From assembly GCA_900769325.1 (NCBI GenBank), contig CAAGGF010000018.1, forward strand, positions 62,001 through 126,000: a stretch of 64,000 nucleotides of DNA, given 5' to 3'. The stretch comes from Spirochaetia bacterium (GTDB taxonomy: Bacteria > Spirochaetota > Spirochaetia > Treponematales > Treponemataceae). The position numbers were made by a program, and so were the translations under genes. The notes beneath the pieces are model-generated. The model was not told the DNA's origin and made no database searches. It saw nothing but the letters and a program-made list of their open reading frames with translations. Positions 31,760 to 41,585 of this stretch are shown piece by piece (the first letter of the stretch is position 1; each line of letters starts with the position of its first letter).

Positions 31760-34308
31760 ACTATAAATCATTACCAGTTTACGAGCAAAAACAAATTATA
31801 TTAGACGCATTAAAAGAAAATCAGGTTATCGTAGTCCAAAGTCCTACAGGTTCAGGAAAAACGACTCAAATTCCTGTAATTTTACACGAAGCAGGATTTT
31901 CTCAAAACGGAATTATCGCCGTAACACAACCAAGACGAATTGCGGCCCTCAGCGTAAGCGAATTTATTGCAAAACAATTAGGAACAAAATATCCGGGTCT
32001 TGTCGGCTACAAAATGAGATTTGAAGACAAAACCGATGCAACGACAAGAATTAAAATCATGACAGACGGAATTCTTCTTCAGGAAATGAAACTTGATCCG
32101 CTTCTTTCAAAATATTCTGTAATTATGGTAGATGAAGCACACGAAAGAAGCCTGAACATAGATTTTGTTCTGGGACTTTTAAAACGAATTCTAAAAGAAC
32201 GAAAAGATTTTAAAGTCATCGTTTCAAGTGCAACCATGAACGCAGAGGCATTCAGCGAATATTTTGAAAACTGTCCAATCGTAAATATAGAAACAGTAAC
32301 TTATCCAGTAACGATTGTATACGATCCGCCTAAAATTTCTGCGACAACAATAACTGAACAGGGCTCGGAATGTCTTCTTGAAAAAATATGCAGTACAGTC
32401 GAAAGAGTTTTAAACAACAATGAAGACGGAGGAATCTTAATTTTTCTTCCAGGCGAAAAAATCATCAAAGACTGTCTTTTTAGACTTGACCATTCAAAAT
32501 TTGCACGAAAAATTTACACTCTTCCACTTTACGGACGGCTTGCAAAAGAAGAACAGGAAAGAGTGTTTGAACCTGCCCCGTTCGGAAAGAAAAAAGTAAT
32601 AATTTCAACAAACATAGCAGAAACTTCAGTAACAATCAGCGACATTACGACAGTTATCGATTCCGGGCTTTCAAAATTGAATTTCTACAACCCAAGAACT
32701 TTTACTTCAAGCCTCATAGAAACTTCCATTTCAAAAGCAAGTTCAAATCAAAGAAAAGGCCGTGCAGGACGAACTCAGGAAGGAACATGCTACAGGCTTT
32801 ATTCCAGAAAAGATTTTGACACACGGCCTTTATACACAACCGAAGAAATTTTCAGAACTGATTTAAGCGAAGTCGTTTTACAAATGGCAGAACTTGGAAT
32901 CAAAGATTTCATGGATTTTGACTTCATCGCTCCACCCGGAAAAGAAGGAATTATCGGTGCAGTAGATACTCTTAATATGCTCGGAGCACTTAACGAAGAC
33001 AACAGTTTAAGTTCAATCGGAAAACTTATGGTTCATTTTCCGTTAGAACCAAGAATCAGCCGGATAATCGTTGAATCAATCATTCACTATCCCAATGTTC
33101 TTGAAGAAGCAGTTATCGCATCTTCATTTTTAAGCACAAATTCTCCGTTTTTACTTCCGCAAGGAGAAGAAATGGAAGCACGGAAAGCACACCACGCCTT
33201 TAAAGACATGCAGGGCGATTTTGTTTCCTACCTGAATATTTTTTCTGCATACAAAAACAGTACGAATAAAGAACGCTTCTGTAAAAAAAATTATCTTGAT
33301 GAACGGGTTATGTCTGAAATCGACAGCATAAATGAACAGTTAAAAGAAATTATTTCAGATATGAATATTCCGATTTTAAGCGGCGGAAACAAGGGGGATT
33401 ATCTTTGCTGCATTGCAAGCGGAATGATTCAGTTTGTCTGCATCCGTACAGGGAAAGAAAAATACAAAACCATTACAACAGACCGAATTTCAATTCATCC
33501 AGGTTCTGTAATGTTTAAACAGGATCCGCTTTACTTTGTCGCAGGCGAAATCGTAAGAACTTCAAGAATGTATGCAATGAGCGTTTCACCGCTTACAAAA
33601 CCGCTTTTAAACCAAATTTCAAAAGATTTATTAAAGCGACTTGAAAATTCTAAAAAAGAAAATAAAAATACGCTTGAAAAACAGATGGACGACTACGAAA
33701 ATCATATCCAATCTTCAATCGAAAGAAAATCAAATCTTCAAGACGAAATACAAAATGAAACTTCACAGAATCTCTTTTCAATTTCAAACGAAAATTTTGA
33801 AGTCAAAACAGAAAAAGGCTCAAAAACCGTCATTCTTCCATACAAAAAATTCATCAGTGCAGTAAAAAAATCAGAAGAATTTAAAAATTCAAGGAAAATA
33901 AAAGGAAAAATCGTTTACAAGAATAAATTCACGCTCTTAAAAAATGAAAAAGTTTCCACAATTATAAAAATTGCACGAACAATCGATTTAACGCCAGTCG
34001 AACATATCAAAAACATGAACACAAACATCGAAAAGCCTTCTTTCGCAGATGAAATTACATCGATTGCAAAAAATATCTTAAAAATCACAGTCGCAAAGAA
34101 AAAATCAAAAGAATACGGCTTTGTATGCCTTTTTACAGACGGAAACGGAAATTACTGGTCAAAAGTTTCACGCGGATTGTCTACGGCATTAAATGAAAGC
34201 CTTGCATCCCTTGAAAAATTAATCGACGAGCCTTCCGACAATTTTTCAGAATCACAAAAATTCATTATAAACGAAGCCTACAGAACTGTTTCTTCGCTTT
34301 TTAAATAA
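31750..34308 (+). CDS. DEAH-box ATP-dependent helicase (HrpA/HrpB type)
   Basis: An 852-residue RNA helicase-like ATPase. Motif I is QSPTGSGKTTQIP (about 30-42), motif II MVDEAHERSLN (DEAH, about 130), motif III SSATMNAEAFS, motif V TNIAETSVTI and motif VI QRKGRAGRTQEG (about 335). A helicase-associated domain follows. The last 200 residues are Lys/Glu-rich and end in a double-stranded-RNA-binding-like segment (SLASLEKLI). It fits between the longer HrpA and the shorter HrpB, so no symbol is given. AAGGA lies upstream. Its stop is 1 bp from the stop of the convergent HEAT gene. Confidence 0.9.
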   Translation: MAIDYKSLPVYEQKQIILDALKENQVIVVQSPTGSGKTTQIPVILHEAGFSQNGIIAVTQPRRIAALSVSEFIAKQLGTKYPGLVGYKMRFEDKTDATTRIKIMTDGILLQEMKLDPLLSKYSVIMVDEAHERSLNIDFVLGLLKRILKERKDFKVIVSSATMNAEAFSEYFENCPIVNIETVTYPVTIVYDPPKISATTITEQGSECLLEKICSTVERVLNNNEDGGILIFLPGEKIIKDCLFRLDHSKFARKIYTLPLYGRLAKEEQERVFEPAPFGKKKVIISTNIAETSVTISDITTVIDSGLSKLNFYNPRTFTSSLIETSISKASSNQRKGRAGRTQEGTCYRLYSRKDFDTRPLYTTEEIFRTDLSEVVLQMAELGIKDFMDFDFIAPPGKEGIIGAVDTLNMLGALNEDNSLSSIGKLMVHFPLEPRISRIIVESIIHYPNVLEEAVIASSFLSTNSPFLLPQGEEMEARKAHHAFKDMQGDFVSYLNIFSAYKNSTNKERFCKKNYLDERVMSEIDSINEQLKEIISDMNIPILSGGNKGDYLCCIASGMIQFVCIRTGKEKYKTITTDRISIHPGSVMFKQDPLYFVAGEIVRTSRMYAMSVSPLTKPLLNQISKDLLKRLENSKKENKNTLEKQMDDYENHIQSSIERKSNLQDEIQNETSQNLFSISNENFEVKTEKGSKTVILPYKKFISAVKKSEEFKNSRKIKGKIVYKNKFTLLKNEKVSTIIKIARTIDLTPVEHIKNMNTNIEKPSFADEITSIAKNILKITVAKKKSKEYGFVCLFTDGNGNYWSKVSRGLSTALNESLASLEKLIDEPSDNFSESQKFIINEAYRTVSSLFK

Positions 34309-34309
34309 A

Positions 34310-36079
34310 TTATTTTGCATCTGATGCTGAAGATGCCTCTTTTGAACCGGACGAAGAATTTTCTTTTTTCTCTGAAGAATCATCTTCGTCTTTTAACCCA
34401 AGGATTTTTCTTGCACGCTTTTTATTTGAAGAATTTTTACTTTCTTCAGCGACTTTCATAACCGAACCTTTTGCAGATTCAAACTGACCTTTTTTATACA
34501 TTTCAAGTCCCTGACTTACGGTTGTCACATCATCAGACTGAAGATATGCGGCACAAATATCTGAATAAGAAGGTTTTGCATATTTTATAAAAAGTTTTCC
34601 AAGTTCGTTACGCAAATTTTTTCTTCGGTTATCGTTTAACGCTTCTTTTGCAAGCAATAAGATTTCGTCTTCTCCAATGTTTCCGTTTTCAATCAAAGCA
34701 CTTGCAGCAAGAAGCTTATCGGTGTCAGAAACTTTTTTTTCGGTTATTCGCTTTATAAGAAAATCATTTCCTTCATTTGTATTTAAAAATGCAATAACAG
34801 GATAACATTCTTTCTGAACTGACTTTTCAACATCCTTTTCTGCACGATAAATCAAATACGGCACGGCTTCTTTTAACTTCAGCTCTTTACACGCTTTTAT
34901 CGCTTCAATTCTGACTTTATAATACTCATCCCTTGTTGCCTGAAGAACAAGATTTACAGCTTCAGGATTATCAGGAAAATTTTCAAGGCCTTTCAAACAA
35001 TACTGTCTCATATTCGGGTCTGAACTTTCAAAATGCTCGATTAAAATTGGAACAGATTCTTCTTTTTTCATTTTTCCGATTGCTTCAGCAGCATACATCC
35101 TTACAAAACTGTTTTCATCTTCATCTTTTACGATTTCAACAAGTTTCTCCCATGTTTCAACTGCACACATCTGCCCCAAAGTTTTCATCAACGACTGCCT
35201 TTGAGCAAGAATCAAATCGTCCCTTTCAAGATAAGATGCCATATAAACGGCTTCATCCGGTCCTCCGATTTTTCCAATCACAGAAATCGCCGCATTAAAA
35301 TAATTTTCATTTCCCGCTTCAAGAATTTCAACAATACATGGACAAGCCTTTTTTAACTCAATTTCTGAAACATAGCGGAAAACATTTTCAACAGTTTTGT
35401 TAGGATAATCATAAGGATCATTTAAAATTTCAAGTGCGTAATCGGCAAGGCAGTCATCTTTCTGCTTTGTAAAATATTCAAGAATTTTTGAACGAATATC
35501 GACATTTTTTGAAACCTGAAACAAATCGTATAAAATTTCTGTAAAACGGGGATCATCATTTTCTACAATTTTATTTATGACATCAGAAATTTCAGATGAA
35601 GTTCCGTATTTTATTATTTTTTCTGTTTCAGAAAAAGAATTTTCACTGTCGTCTTTGCTTTCTGCTTCCTGCACTTTTTGTAAATCAGGCTTTTTAGGGC
35701 GTTTTTTTTCTGGGATTTCCACAGGTTCAAACTTATAATCGCTTGAAAGATAGTCAAAAACAGGAACATAAGAAGAATCCGTTTGTTCCTGATTTTCAGA
35801 CAAACCTATATTTTCTTCTGAAATTTCAAGTTCTTTATTTTCAAAAAAATCACTTTCAAGATTTTCTTCTAATGTTTTACTTTCTTCAGTATTTTTCTCG
35901 TTTTCGTTTAACGGCTTTATAATATCGTCTTCAATTTTTAACTTTTCATCATCAGATTTTTCAATAGATTCATTTTTATCATCAACAAAATCTTCTGTCT
36001 GAGATGAACTTTCAGAAAAAAGCGGAAAACAGAATCTCAAGAAAAAAATTAAAGTAAAAAAAATATTTTTAATCTTCAT
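34310..36079 (-). CDS. Exported HEAT-repeat protein
   Basis: A 589-residue protein with a signal peptide (MKIKNIFFTLIFFLRFCFPL, cleavage near FSES). An acidic, probably disordered segment (about 25-135, many Glu/Asp/Ser) follows, then HEAT-like repeats from about 150 to 560. Examples are SFVRMYAAEAIGKMKKEESV and YYKVRIEAIKACKELKLKEA. The C terminus is again Ser/Lys/Glu-rich. ATG 36079 has GTGGG upstream; a longer frame to 36127 lacks a signal peptide start. It is the last gene downstream of tgt. It is probably a periplasmic scaffold. No enzyme motif is seen. Confidence 0.8.
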   Translation of the reverse strand: MKIKNIFFTLIFFLRFCFPLFSESSSQTEDFVDDKNESIEKSDDEKLKIEDDIIKPLNENEKNTEESKTLEENLESDFFENKELEISEENIGLSENQEQTDSSYVPVFDYLSSDYKFEPVEIPEKKRPKKPDLQKVQEAESKDDSENSFSETEKIIKYGTSSEISDVINKIVENDDPRFTEILYDLFQVSKNVDIRSKILEYFTKQKDDCLADYALEILNDPYDYPNKTVENVFRYVSEIELKKACPCIVEILEAGNENYFNAAISVIGKIGGPDEAVYMASYLERDDLILAQRQSLMKTLGQMCAVETWEKLVEIVKDEDENSFVRMYAAEAIGKMKKEESVPILIEHFESSDPNMRQYCLKGLENFPDNPEAVNLVLQATRDEYYKVRIEAIKACKELKLKEAVPYLIYRAEKDVEKSVQKECYPVIAFLNTNEGNDFLIKRITEKKVSDTDKLLAASALIENGNIGEDEILLLAKEALNDNRRKNLRNELGKLFIKYAKPSYSDICAAYLQSDDVTTVSQGLEMYKKGQFESAKGSVMKVAEESKNSSNKKRARKILGLKDEDDSSEKKENSSSGSKEASSASDAK

Positions 36080-36155
36080 CAAAAACCCACTTAAAAATTT
36101 TAGTTTTAATATTTTTAAATAAAACACAGAAAAAATTAAAAGTTTCAGATTTACT

Positions 36156-37286
36156 TTATTTTAAACCGTTTTTATAACGGAAAAGAAAATCTTTTCTAAA
36201 CTGTTCAAAACGATTTTCCGTTATTGAAAGCCTTATTTCTTCCATAAGCTGATGTAAAAACGCAAGATTATGATAGGAAGCAAGCATCGAACTTAAAATT
36301 TCCTGCTCCTTAAAAAGATGGCGAAGATAGGCTCTTGAATAAGTTTTACAGACTTTGCACTGACATTCACAATCAATCGGGGAAAAATCATTTTTAAATC
36401 TCTCCTGTTTGATTGAAAGAGGTCCGTCGTGCGTAAAATAAGAACCGTTTCGTGCATTTCTTGTAGGAAGAACGCAGTCAAACATGTCAACACCGTTATG
36501 AACCGCTTCAAAAATATATTCAGGAGTGCCGATTCCCATGACATAGACAGGCTTTTCTTTTGGAAGATAATTCATCGTAAGCGAAAGATATTCTGCGAAA
36601 ATTTCTGCCGGTTCACCGACACTCAAGCCGCCGATAGCAATTCCAGGTAGGTCCAAAGAAGAAACAAATTGTGCACTTACTTTCCGTAAATCTTCAAAAA
36701 AGTTCCCCTGCACAATTGGAAAAAGTACTCCTTTATAACCGTTTTCCTTTGCAGAAATCCATTCTTTTTTTGCCCGCTCAGCCCATTTTGAAGTTACACG
36801 CAAAGAATTTTCGGCTTCTTTTCGGGAAACACCGTAACCTGAACAGACATCGAGTTGCATTTGAATGTCTGAATTAAATTTTACCTGAGTCTGAACAACA
36901 TTTTCAGGAGTAAAAAAATGATAACTTCCATCTATGTGACTTTGAAATTTTACTCCTTCGGGATTAATTTTGCGTAATGCTGAAAGCGAAAAAACCTGAA
37001 AACCGCCGGAATCAGTTAAAAAATTCCCATTGAATTTTGAAAATCCATGAAGTCCGCCTGCTTCCTGAATTAAATCTGCTCCAGGCCGCAAGAAAAGATG
37101 ATATGTGTTTGCAAGAATTATTTCAAATCCTATTTCTTCGATATCATCCTTTGAAAGCGCTTTTACCGTTGCGCAAGTTCCAACTGGCATAAATACAGGA
37201 GTTTTTACAGTTCCATGAGGCAAAGTTAAAAGACCTGTGCGAGATTTTCCATCCGAACTATTATGTAAAATGTCAAAAATTTTCAT
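36156..37286 (-). CDS. tgt: tRNA-guanine transglycosylase (queuosine pathway)
   Basis: Exchanges guanine-34 for preQ1 in GUN anticodons. Residues include the catalytic region NFLTDSGGFQVFSL (about 88-101) and MFDCVLPTRNARNG with the nucleophilic Asp (about 265-278). The zinc site is CECQCKVC...H near the C terminus. The length of 376 residues is normal. AAGGA lies 9 nt before ATG 37286. queA, the next pathway enzyme, is elsewhere in this window at 55.8 kb. Confidence 0.97.
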   Translation of the reverse strand: MKIFDILHNSSDGKSRTGLLTLPHGTVKTPVFMPVGTCATVKALSKDDIEEIGFEIILANTYHLFLRPGADLIQEAGGLHGFSKFNGNFLTDSGGFQVFSLSALRKINPEGVKFQSHIDGSYHFFTPENVVQTQVKFNSDIQMQLDVCSGYGVSRKEAENSLRVTSKWAERAKKEWISAKENGYKGVLFPIVQGNFFEDLRKVSAQFVSSLDLPGIAIGGLSVGEPAEIFAEYLSLTMNYLPKEKPVYVMGIGTPEYIFEAVHNGVDMFDCVLPTRNARNGSYFTHDGPLSIKQERFKNDFSPIDCECQCKVCKTYSRAYLRHLFKEQEILSSMLASYHNLAFLHQLMEEIRLSITENRFEQFRKDFLFRYKNGLK

Positions 37287-37289
37287 AAA

Positions 37290-38366
37290 TTATGTCCTTG
37301 AAGTCCTTAATAAAATTATCGACAAAAATATAAATAAAAATACAGGCGTCCATGCTCCTGCAAACGGTGAAATATAGCCAAATTTTGCAAGAAGCATAGT
37401 AACCATCTGAACTACATAAAATAAAACTGCCGCACATATACAAAGCGCAAGGCTTATAAGAAGAACATTTTTCCTTGATCGCCCTGAAAGTCCGACAGAC
37501 AGAAAAACGACGAGAAAAACGATAAACGGAAACGAAAATTTTTTATAATAAACAGAAAGTTCTTCCGAATATGGAAGTCCCGCTCTTTTTAAATGCTGAA
37601 TATAAACTCTTGCAGTCCTTGAATTTACGCTCTCAACAGAAACAGTATTATTCTGAAAAGTTTCATAAGGTTCTGTAAGAAATTTTTCAAAATCGCTTGA
37701 AGCAGCCTCGCAAACAAAAGAATCATCTTTCTGCGTGTACTGAACGGCATTGTACATTCTCCAGTTTTTGCTTTCTTCGTTCCAGAAAAGTGAATCTGCA
37801 TTTATAAGTGCAAGAAGATTTTTTTCATCATCGCGGATAACAAGCATGACATTTTGAAGTTTATGCTGAATATCGTTGTAAGACTTTGCCTTGTAAATTA
37901 TTTTTCCGTTTTCTGAAATTACGACTATATTATCATTTGCCTGAGATTCAACTTCATTTAAAAGTTTTGCCTGAAGCTGATTTTTCTTCAACATACAGTC
38001 AACGACGATATAATCTTCAAAAAGAAACATCGCAGCGCTCATAAAAACCGAAAAAATCAAAAGCGGCAGAGTAAACCTGAAAAGCGAAACACCGGAGGCA
38101 AAAACAGCAGTAAGTTCGTTTGTAGCATAAAGCTGACTTAATGTATACGCCGAAGCAAAAAGAATTCCCATCGGAATCGCATACCAGATTGTTTTTGGAA
38201 GATAATAAAGCATTACAAGGAGAACATCAGTTACAGCAGCTTCATTTTGAATGTACTTCCATAAATTCATCAATAAATCGACTAAAAGCAAAACGAGAGA
38301 GAAAAATCCCATTGCACCGAAAAAAATCGGCAAAAATCTTTTAAAAATATATTTAACAAGTTTCAT
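37290..38366 (-). CDS. lptG: LptF/LptG family permease (probably LptG)
   Basis: A 358-residue inner-membrane protein of the YjgP/YjgQ family. It has two N-terminal membrane helices (IFFGAMGFFSLVLLLVDLL), a periplasmic beta-jellyroll middle and three or four C-terminal helices (FPFIVFLVVFLSVGLSGRSR). In Gram-negative bacteria LptF and LptG form the LPS-extracting channel with LptB. Treponemes are not known for classical LPS, so the cargo may be another glycolipid. It overlaps lptF by 4 bp. F/G assignment is by order only. Confidence 0.82.
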   Translation of the reverse strand: MKLVKYIFKRFLPIFFGAMGFFSLVLLLVDLLMNLWKYIQNEAAVTDVLLVMLYYLPKTIWYAIPMGILFASAYTLSQLYATNELTAVFASGVSLFRFTLPLLIFSVFMSAAMFLFEDYIVVDCMLKKNQLQAKLLNEVESQANDNIVVISENGKIIYKAKSYNDIQHKLQNVMLVIRDDEKNLLALINADSLFWNEESKNWRMYNAVQYTQKDDSFVCEAASSDFEKFLTEPYETFQNNTVSVESVNSRTARVYIQHLKRAGLPYSEELSVYYKKFSFPFIVFLVVFLSVGLSGRSRKNVLLISLALCICAAVLFYVVQMVTMLLAKFGYISPFAGAWTPVFLFIFLSIILLRTSRT

Positions 38367-39631
38367 CGTCGTCTTAAAAATATATAAAGAAAAAGTCCCG
38401 TTCCGCCAATCAGCATATCAGGAAACCACATCGTCCAAAATCCGTTCCAGCCTTGACGAAGCGAAAAAATCTGACCGTAAAGCATTAAGGCCCAGTAAAT
38501 CAGGCAGATAAAAAGTCCGATAATAAGACCGATTGTCTGACCGTTGTGCTTTCCAAAAATCAAAGCAAGGGGAAGTGCAAGAATCGCAAAAAAAATCGAC
38601 CCGAACGGAACAGAAAATTTTTTATAATATTCCATACGGTAAGAATTTAACTGGCGTTTGCTCGCATTTTTATTTGAAGCAAGATTGTCAATCCGCCGTT
38701 TTAAATCATAAGCAGTCATTTCACGAGGAGCAACTTGTGACGACGAAGAAAAAATTGCAGAATCAAAAATATTTAAAGTCGTAATATCAGAATCCAGAAC
38801 ATCGTATTTTTTTCTGTCTTTTTTATCAATCATCACTACTTTTGAATCATCCATCGTAAGCTGCATTAAAATTCCATTTTCATTGGACGGAAGAATCGTT
38901 GAATTTCGTGAAATGATAATTCTCTGAGTTCCGTCGTCTGCACTGTCAAAAAGAACAAGATCGCTTACTTTATCATTTTTTACATCGCCGATTACAAGAG
39001 TTGCATTATTCAGCCTTTTTATAGAATTTGCTTCGATTTCTATTGTTGGATTTGAAACGATTATTTCTTTTTTCAACTTTTCGAATTTCTGATTTCCAAG
39101 CGGAAGTAAATAATCGTTTACAATAAAAGAAAAAATTGAAATAACCATTCCAAGCGTCAAAACAGGAATCAAAACCGTAATGTAACTGTGCCCGGATGCC
39201 CTGAGAATTAAAATTTCATTATCGGTCATAAGGCGACCAAGACACATCAAAAATCCTACAAGAGTTGCAAAAGGTGCCGACTGAGAAATTACACCGGGAA
39301 GAGCATAAACCATAAGTTTTACAACCTGATGAGCCGGAGCACGCTGTTTTAAAATCGTTTCTGCCCAATACAAAATCTGATTTACAAAAAAAATCATAAA
39401 AAAGAAAAGAAAGGCAACAAAAAAATACATAAAAAGTTCTTTTGTAAGATAACGCATAAAAACACCTTTTTTAAGGGCACCTTTATGAAAATATTTTACA
39501 AGAACCTCATCGATTTTTTTTAAGAAAACATTAAAAATGTCACGATAAAACCATGTGCAAAACGAAATAATTTTTTTTACAATTGCATCATAAAGAGAAA
39601 TTACACTGTTCTTTAAGGATTTAAAACTCAA
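38363..39631 (-). CDS. lptF: LptF/LptG family permease (probably LptF)
   Basis: A 422-residue YjgP/YjgQ permease, partner of the downstream gene. An unusual N-terminal extension of about 58 residues precedes the family start (MRYLTKELFMYFFVAFLFFF). The signature LMTDNEILILRASGHSY (about 136-152) and C-terminal helices (FGSIFFAILALPLALIFGKH) are typical. Its ATG overlaps the dut stop by 4 bp, giving a dut-lptF-lptG-tgt chain with near-zero spacing. The extension has no membrane segment and could reflect a misjudged start; an internal ATG begins the family region. Confidence 0.82.
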   Translation of the reverse strand: MSFKSLKNSVISLYDAIVKKIISFCTWFYRDIFNVFLKKIDEVLVKYFHKGALKKGVFMRYLTKELFMYFFVAFLFFFMIFFVNQILYWAETILKQRAPAHQVVKLMVYALPGVISQSAPFATLVGFLMCLGRLMTDNEILILRASGHSYITVLIPVLTLGMVISIFSFIVNDYLLPLGNQKFEKLKKEIIVSNPTIEIEANSIKRLNNATLVIGDVKNDKVSDLVLFDSADDGTQRIIISRNSTILPSNENGILMQLTMDDSKVVMIDKKDRKKYDVLDSDITTLNIFDSAIFSSSSQVAPREMTAYDLKRRIDNLASNKNASKRQLNSYRMEYYKKFSVPFGSIFFAILALPLALIFGKHNGQTIGLIIGLFICLIYWALMLYGQIFSLRQGWNGFWTMWFPDMLIGGTGLFLYIFLRRR

Positions 39632-40074
39632 GATTTTACACCCGTAGAACCAAAACCGCCCGAAGCGCGTTCAGTCTCATTTATTTTATCTGTTTTTATA
39701 AAATTACACTGAACGACAGGAGCAATAACCGCCTGTGCAATCCTGTCTCCGTTATGAATGACAAAATCTTCATCGCCAAGATTTACAAGAATAATACAGA
39801 TTTCACCGCGATAATCGCTGTCAATTGTTCCGGGAGAATTTAATACAGTAACACCGTTTTTTATTGCAAGCCCGGAACGAGGCCTAATCTGAACTTCATA
39901 ACCGGAAGGAATTTCCATAAAAATGCCGGTCGGAATCAACTTTCGCATTCCCTTTTTTAAAACGACATCTTCAGTTAAATAAGCACACACATCACAGCCT
40001 GCACTCCCGGAAGTTTTATAAACAGGAAGGTTAACTCCTTCTTTTACAACAACTTTAATATCAACTTTACTCAT
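39628..40074 (-). CDS. dut: dUTP diphosphatase
   Basis: Trimeric dUTPase that hydrolyses dUTP to dUMP, keeping uracil out of DNA. All five motifs are visible: SAGCDVCAYL, RPRSGLAIKNGV, LNSPGTIDSDYRGEI, NGDRIAQAVIAPV and RASGGFGSTG. The length of 148 residues is normal. ATG 40074 is chosen as the family start; no Shine-Dalgarno is seen. A TAAAAT box ends 7 nt before it, so a leaderless message is possible. First gene of the dut-lptF-lptG-tgt run. Confidence 0.95.
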   Translation of the reverse strand: MSKVDIKVVVKEGVNLPVYKTSGSAGCDVCAYLTEDVVLKKGMRKLIPTGIFMEIPSGYEVQIRPRSGLAIKNGVTVLNSPGTIDSDYRGEICIILVNLGDEDFVIHNGDRIAQAVIAPVVQCNFIKTDKINETERASGGFGSTGVKS

Positions 40075-40170
40075 AAGAACAATTTTACAGAATATAATAA
40101 AAAAAATCCACAAAGAATTTTAAGCGTTTATAAAACTAAAAAATCAAGTTTCAACTTTAATAAAAAAACA

Positions 40171-40211
40171 AAGGCTGCAAAGAATTCAAAAAGATTTCTC
40201 ACGGCAGCCTT
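40171..40211 (-). terminator. Terminator after the membrane-protein gene (long loop)
   Basis: On the - strand AAGGCTGC (40211-40204) pairs with GCAGCCTT (40178-40171) across a 25-nt loop, followed by a T-rich tail on that strand. Confidence 0.65.
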
Positions 40212-40259
40212 AAAAAAAATCTTAAACACGCGCTTGAACAGCAGGTTTTAAGATAGAAA

Positions 40260-41303
40260 TTAATTAAAAATCAAATAGAACAAAATTGCAACAACTACGG
40301 CAAAAGCAAGCGTAAACAAAATTTTTACGACTGTCGGGAAAGAAGAAAATCCGTCCCGAAGTTTTTCATCAAAATTTGAAATGGCAGTTTTTGCAGCTTT
40401 TGATTTTTCTGACATTTCAATTGAGAATTTTGTATATTGATTATTTACTTCGCGAGCATTTTCAGGAACAGTATCTCTGTTAGAAGATGCCCATACATCA
40501 AGCAAATATACAAAAACAAACGATACAATTAAAAGAACAAAGAACAAAAGAATCATCATCAAAATCTGTGAAGAAAGATAATCAAAATATTTTACTACAA
40601 ATGAAGGAACTAGAGTTGCAACAAACGCAATAATAGAAAGAGCTAAAACTGGAACAAAAGAGCCTTTTACAGTTCCCTTGAATGTATAGCATTTTCCGCT
40701 AGTCATAGAATGTTCAATTACCCACGGAACAAAAGAATTTACAAAAATAATTACGCATACAAGAATCGAAATAAAGCGCAAAACCAATGAAAGAATACAA
40801 GGCATCTTTACAAAATGAGTCACGATTGCAACTGCACACGGAAGAATTGCACTAGGCAAACACACAAGGAAAAGCTGAAATGTTGTTCCGTCAAAATAAG
40901 AACCGCCTTCAGAATTTTCAAAAGAGCTTTTTTCTTTTATATAGTTTAATACGCAAACAACACCGTAAAGAACAAACATAAAAACTACAAAAAGCATACA
41001 GTAAAGCCCGATAGAACCGGCAACCATATAAATAGCTGCAGAAACGACTAACGCTGCAATGACAGTTGCATACGAAAAAATGTAAACTTTAAACAAACTT
41101 GAAGTGTTTCCGTTGTAAATAAGTTTGCTTCCCGTAACCAAAACCTTGTCATTCCTCTTTTGCAAAAATAGATTTGCAGCAATAGGAAAACCAATCCCTA
41201 AAGTGCACACTGTAATCAATGTACCAAGAACATAAAGTCCAAGGTTTTCTAAAAGAGAACCAGAATAAACACTTCCGCTCTGTGCAGCATTATTAGTTGC
41301 CAT
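40260..41303 (-). CDS. Multi-pass membrane protein (DUF898/YjgN-like?)
   Basis: A 347-residue integral membrane protein with about eight hydrophobic helices (for example LYVLGTLITVCTLGIGFPIA, VYLLDVWAS). Three loops share a similar pattern: VTGSKLIYNGNTSSLF, GGSYFDGTTFQLF and CYTFKGTVKGSF. This recalls the repeated F-x-G-x-x-x-x-L-F units of the DUF898/YjgN family, but the match is loose. A soluble helical segment (about 275-320) precedes the last membrane helix. It is monocistronic between two terminators. Function unknown. Confidence 0.7.
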   Translation of the reverse strand: MATNNAAQSGSVYSGSLLENLGLYVLGTLITVCTLGIGFPIAANLFLQKRNDKVLVTGSKLIYNGNTSSLFKVYIFSYATVIAALVVSAAIYMVAGSIGLYCMLFVVFMFVLYGVVCVLNYIKEKSSFENSEGGSYFDGTTFQLFLVCLPSAILPCAVAIVTHFVKMPCILSLVLRFISILVCVIIFVNSFVPWVIEHSMTSGKCYTFKGTVKGSFVPVLALSIIAFVATLVPSFVVKYFDYLSSQILMMILLFFVLLIVSFVFVYLLDVWASSNRDTVPENAREVNNQYTKFSIEMSEKSKAAKTAISNFDEKLRDGFSSFPTVVKILFTLAFAVVVAILFYLIFN

Positions 41304-41448
41304 AAAAATTCCTCCAAATATATTTACAGTTAAAAATTCCGAAATTCAGAATCTGCCATAAAAAATATTTCTTTTTTATGAGAGTTTTAGACTAAGTTTT
41401 AAAACTCCATATAATCAATTCTAAGTCAGTATTTTAAATATGTCAAAT

Positions 41449-41507
41449 AAAAAAAAGCCGTCTTAAAAAGAATTACACACAAGAATATGCAAACCTTTCA
41501 AGACGGC
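41449..41507 (-). terminator. Terminator after pnp (long loop)
   Basis: On the - strand GCCGTCTT (41507-41500) pairs with AAGACGGC (41464-41457) across a 35-nt loop. It is followed by eight T (41456-41449). Confidence 0.8.
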
Positions 41508-41585
41508 ATCCGGTTCTTAAATCCAAGAACTAAAAAATTATAAAAATCACCTGATAAAACTTAAATTTTTAGATGTTCCATAAGA

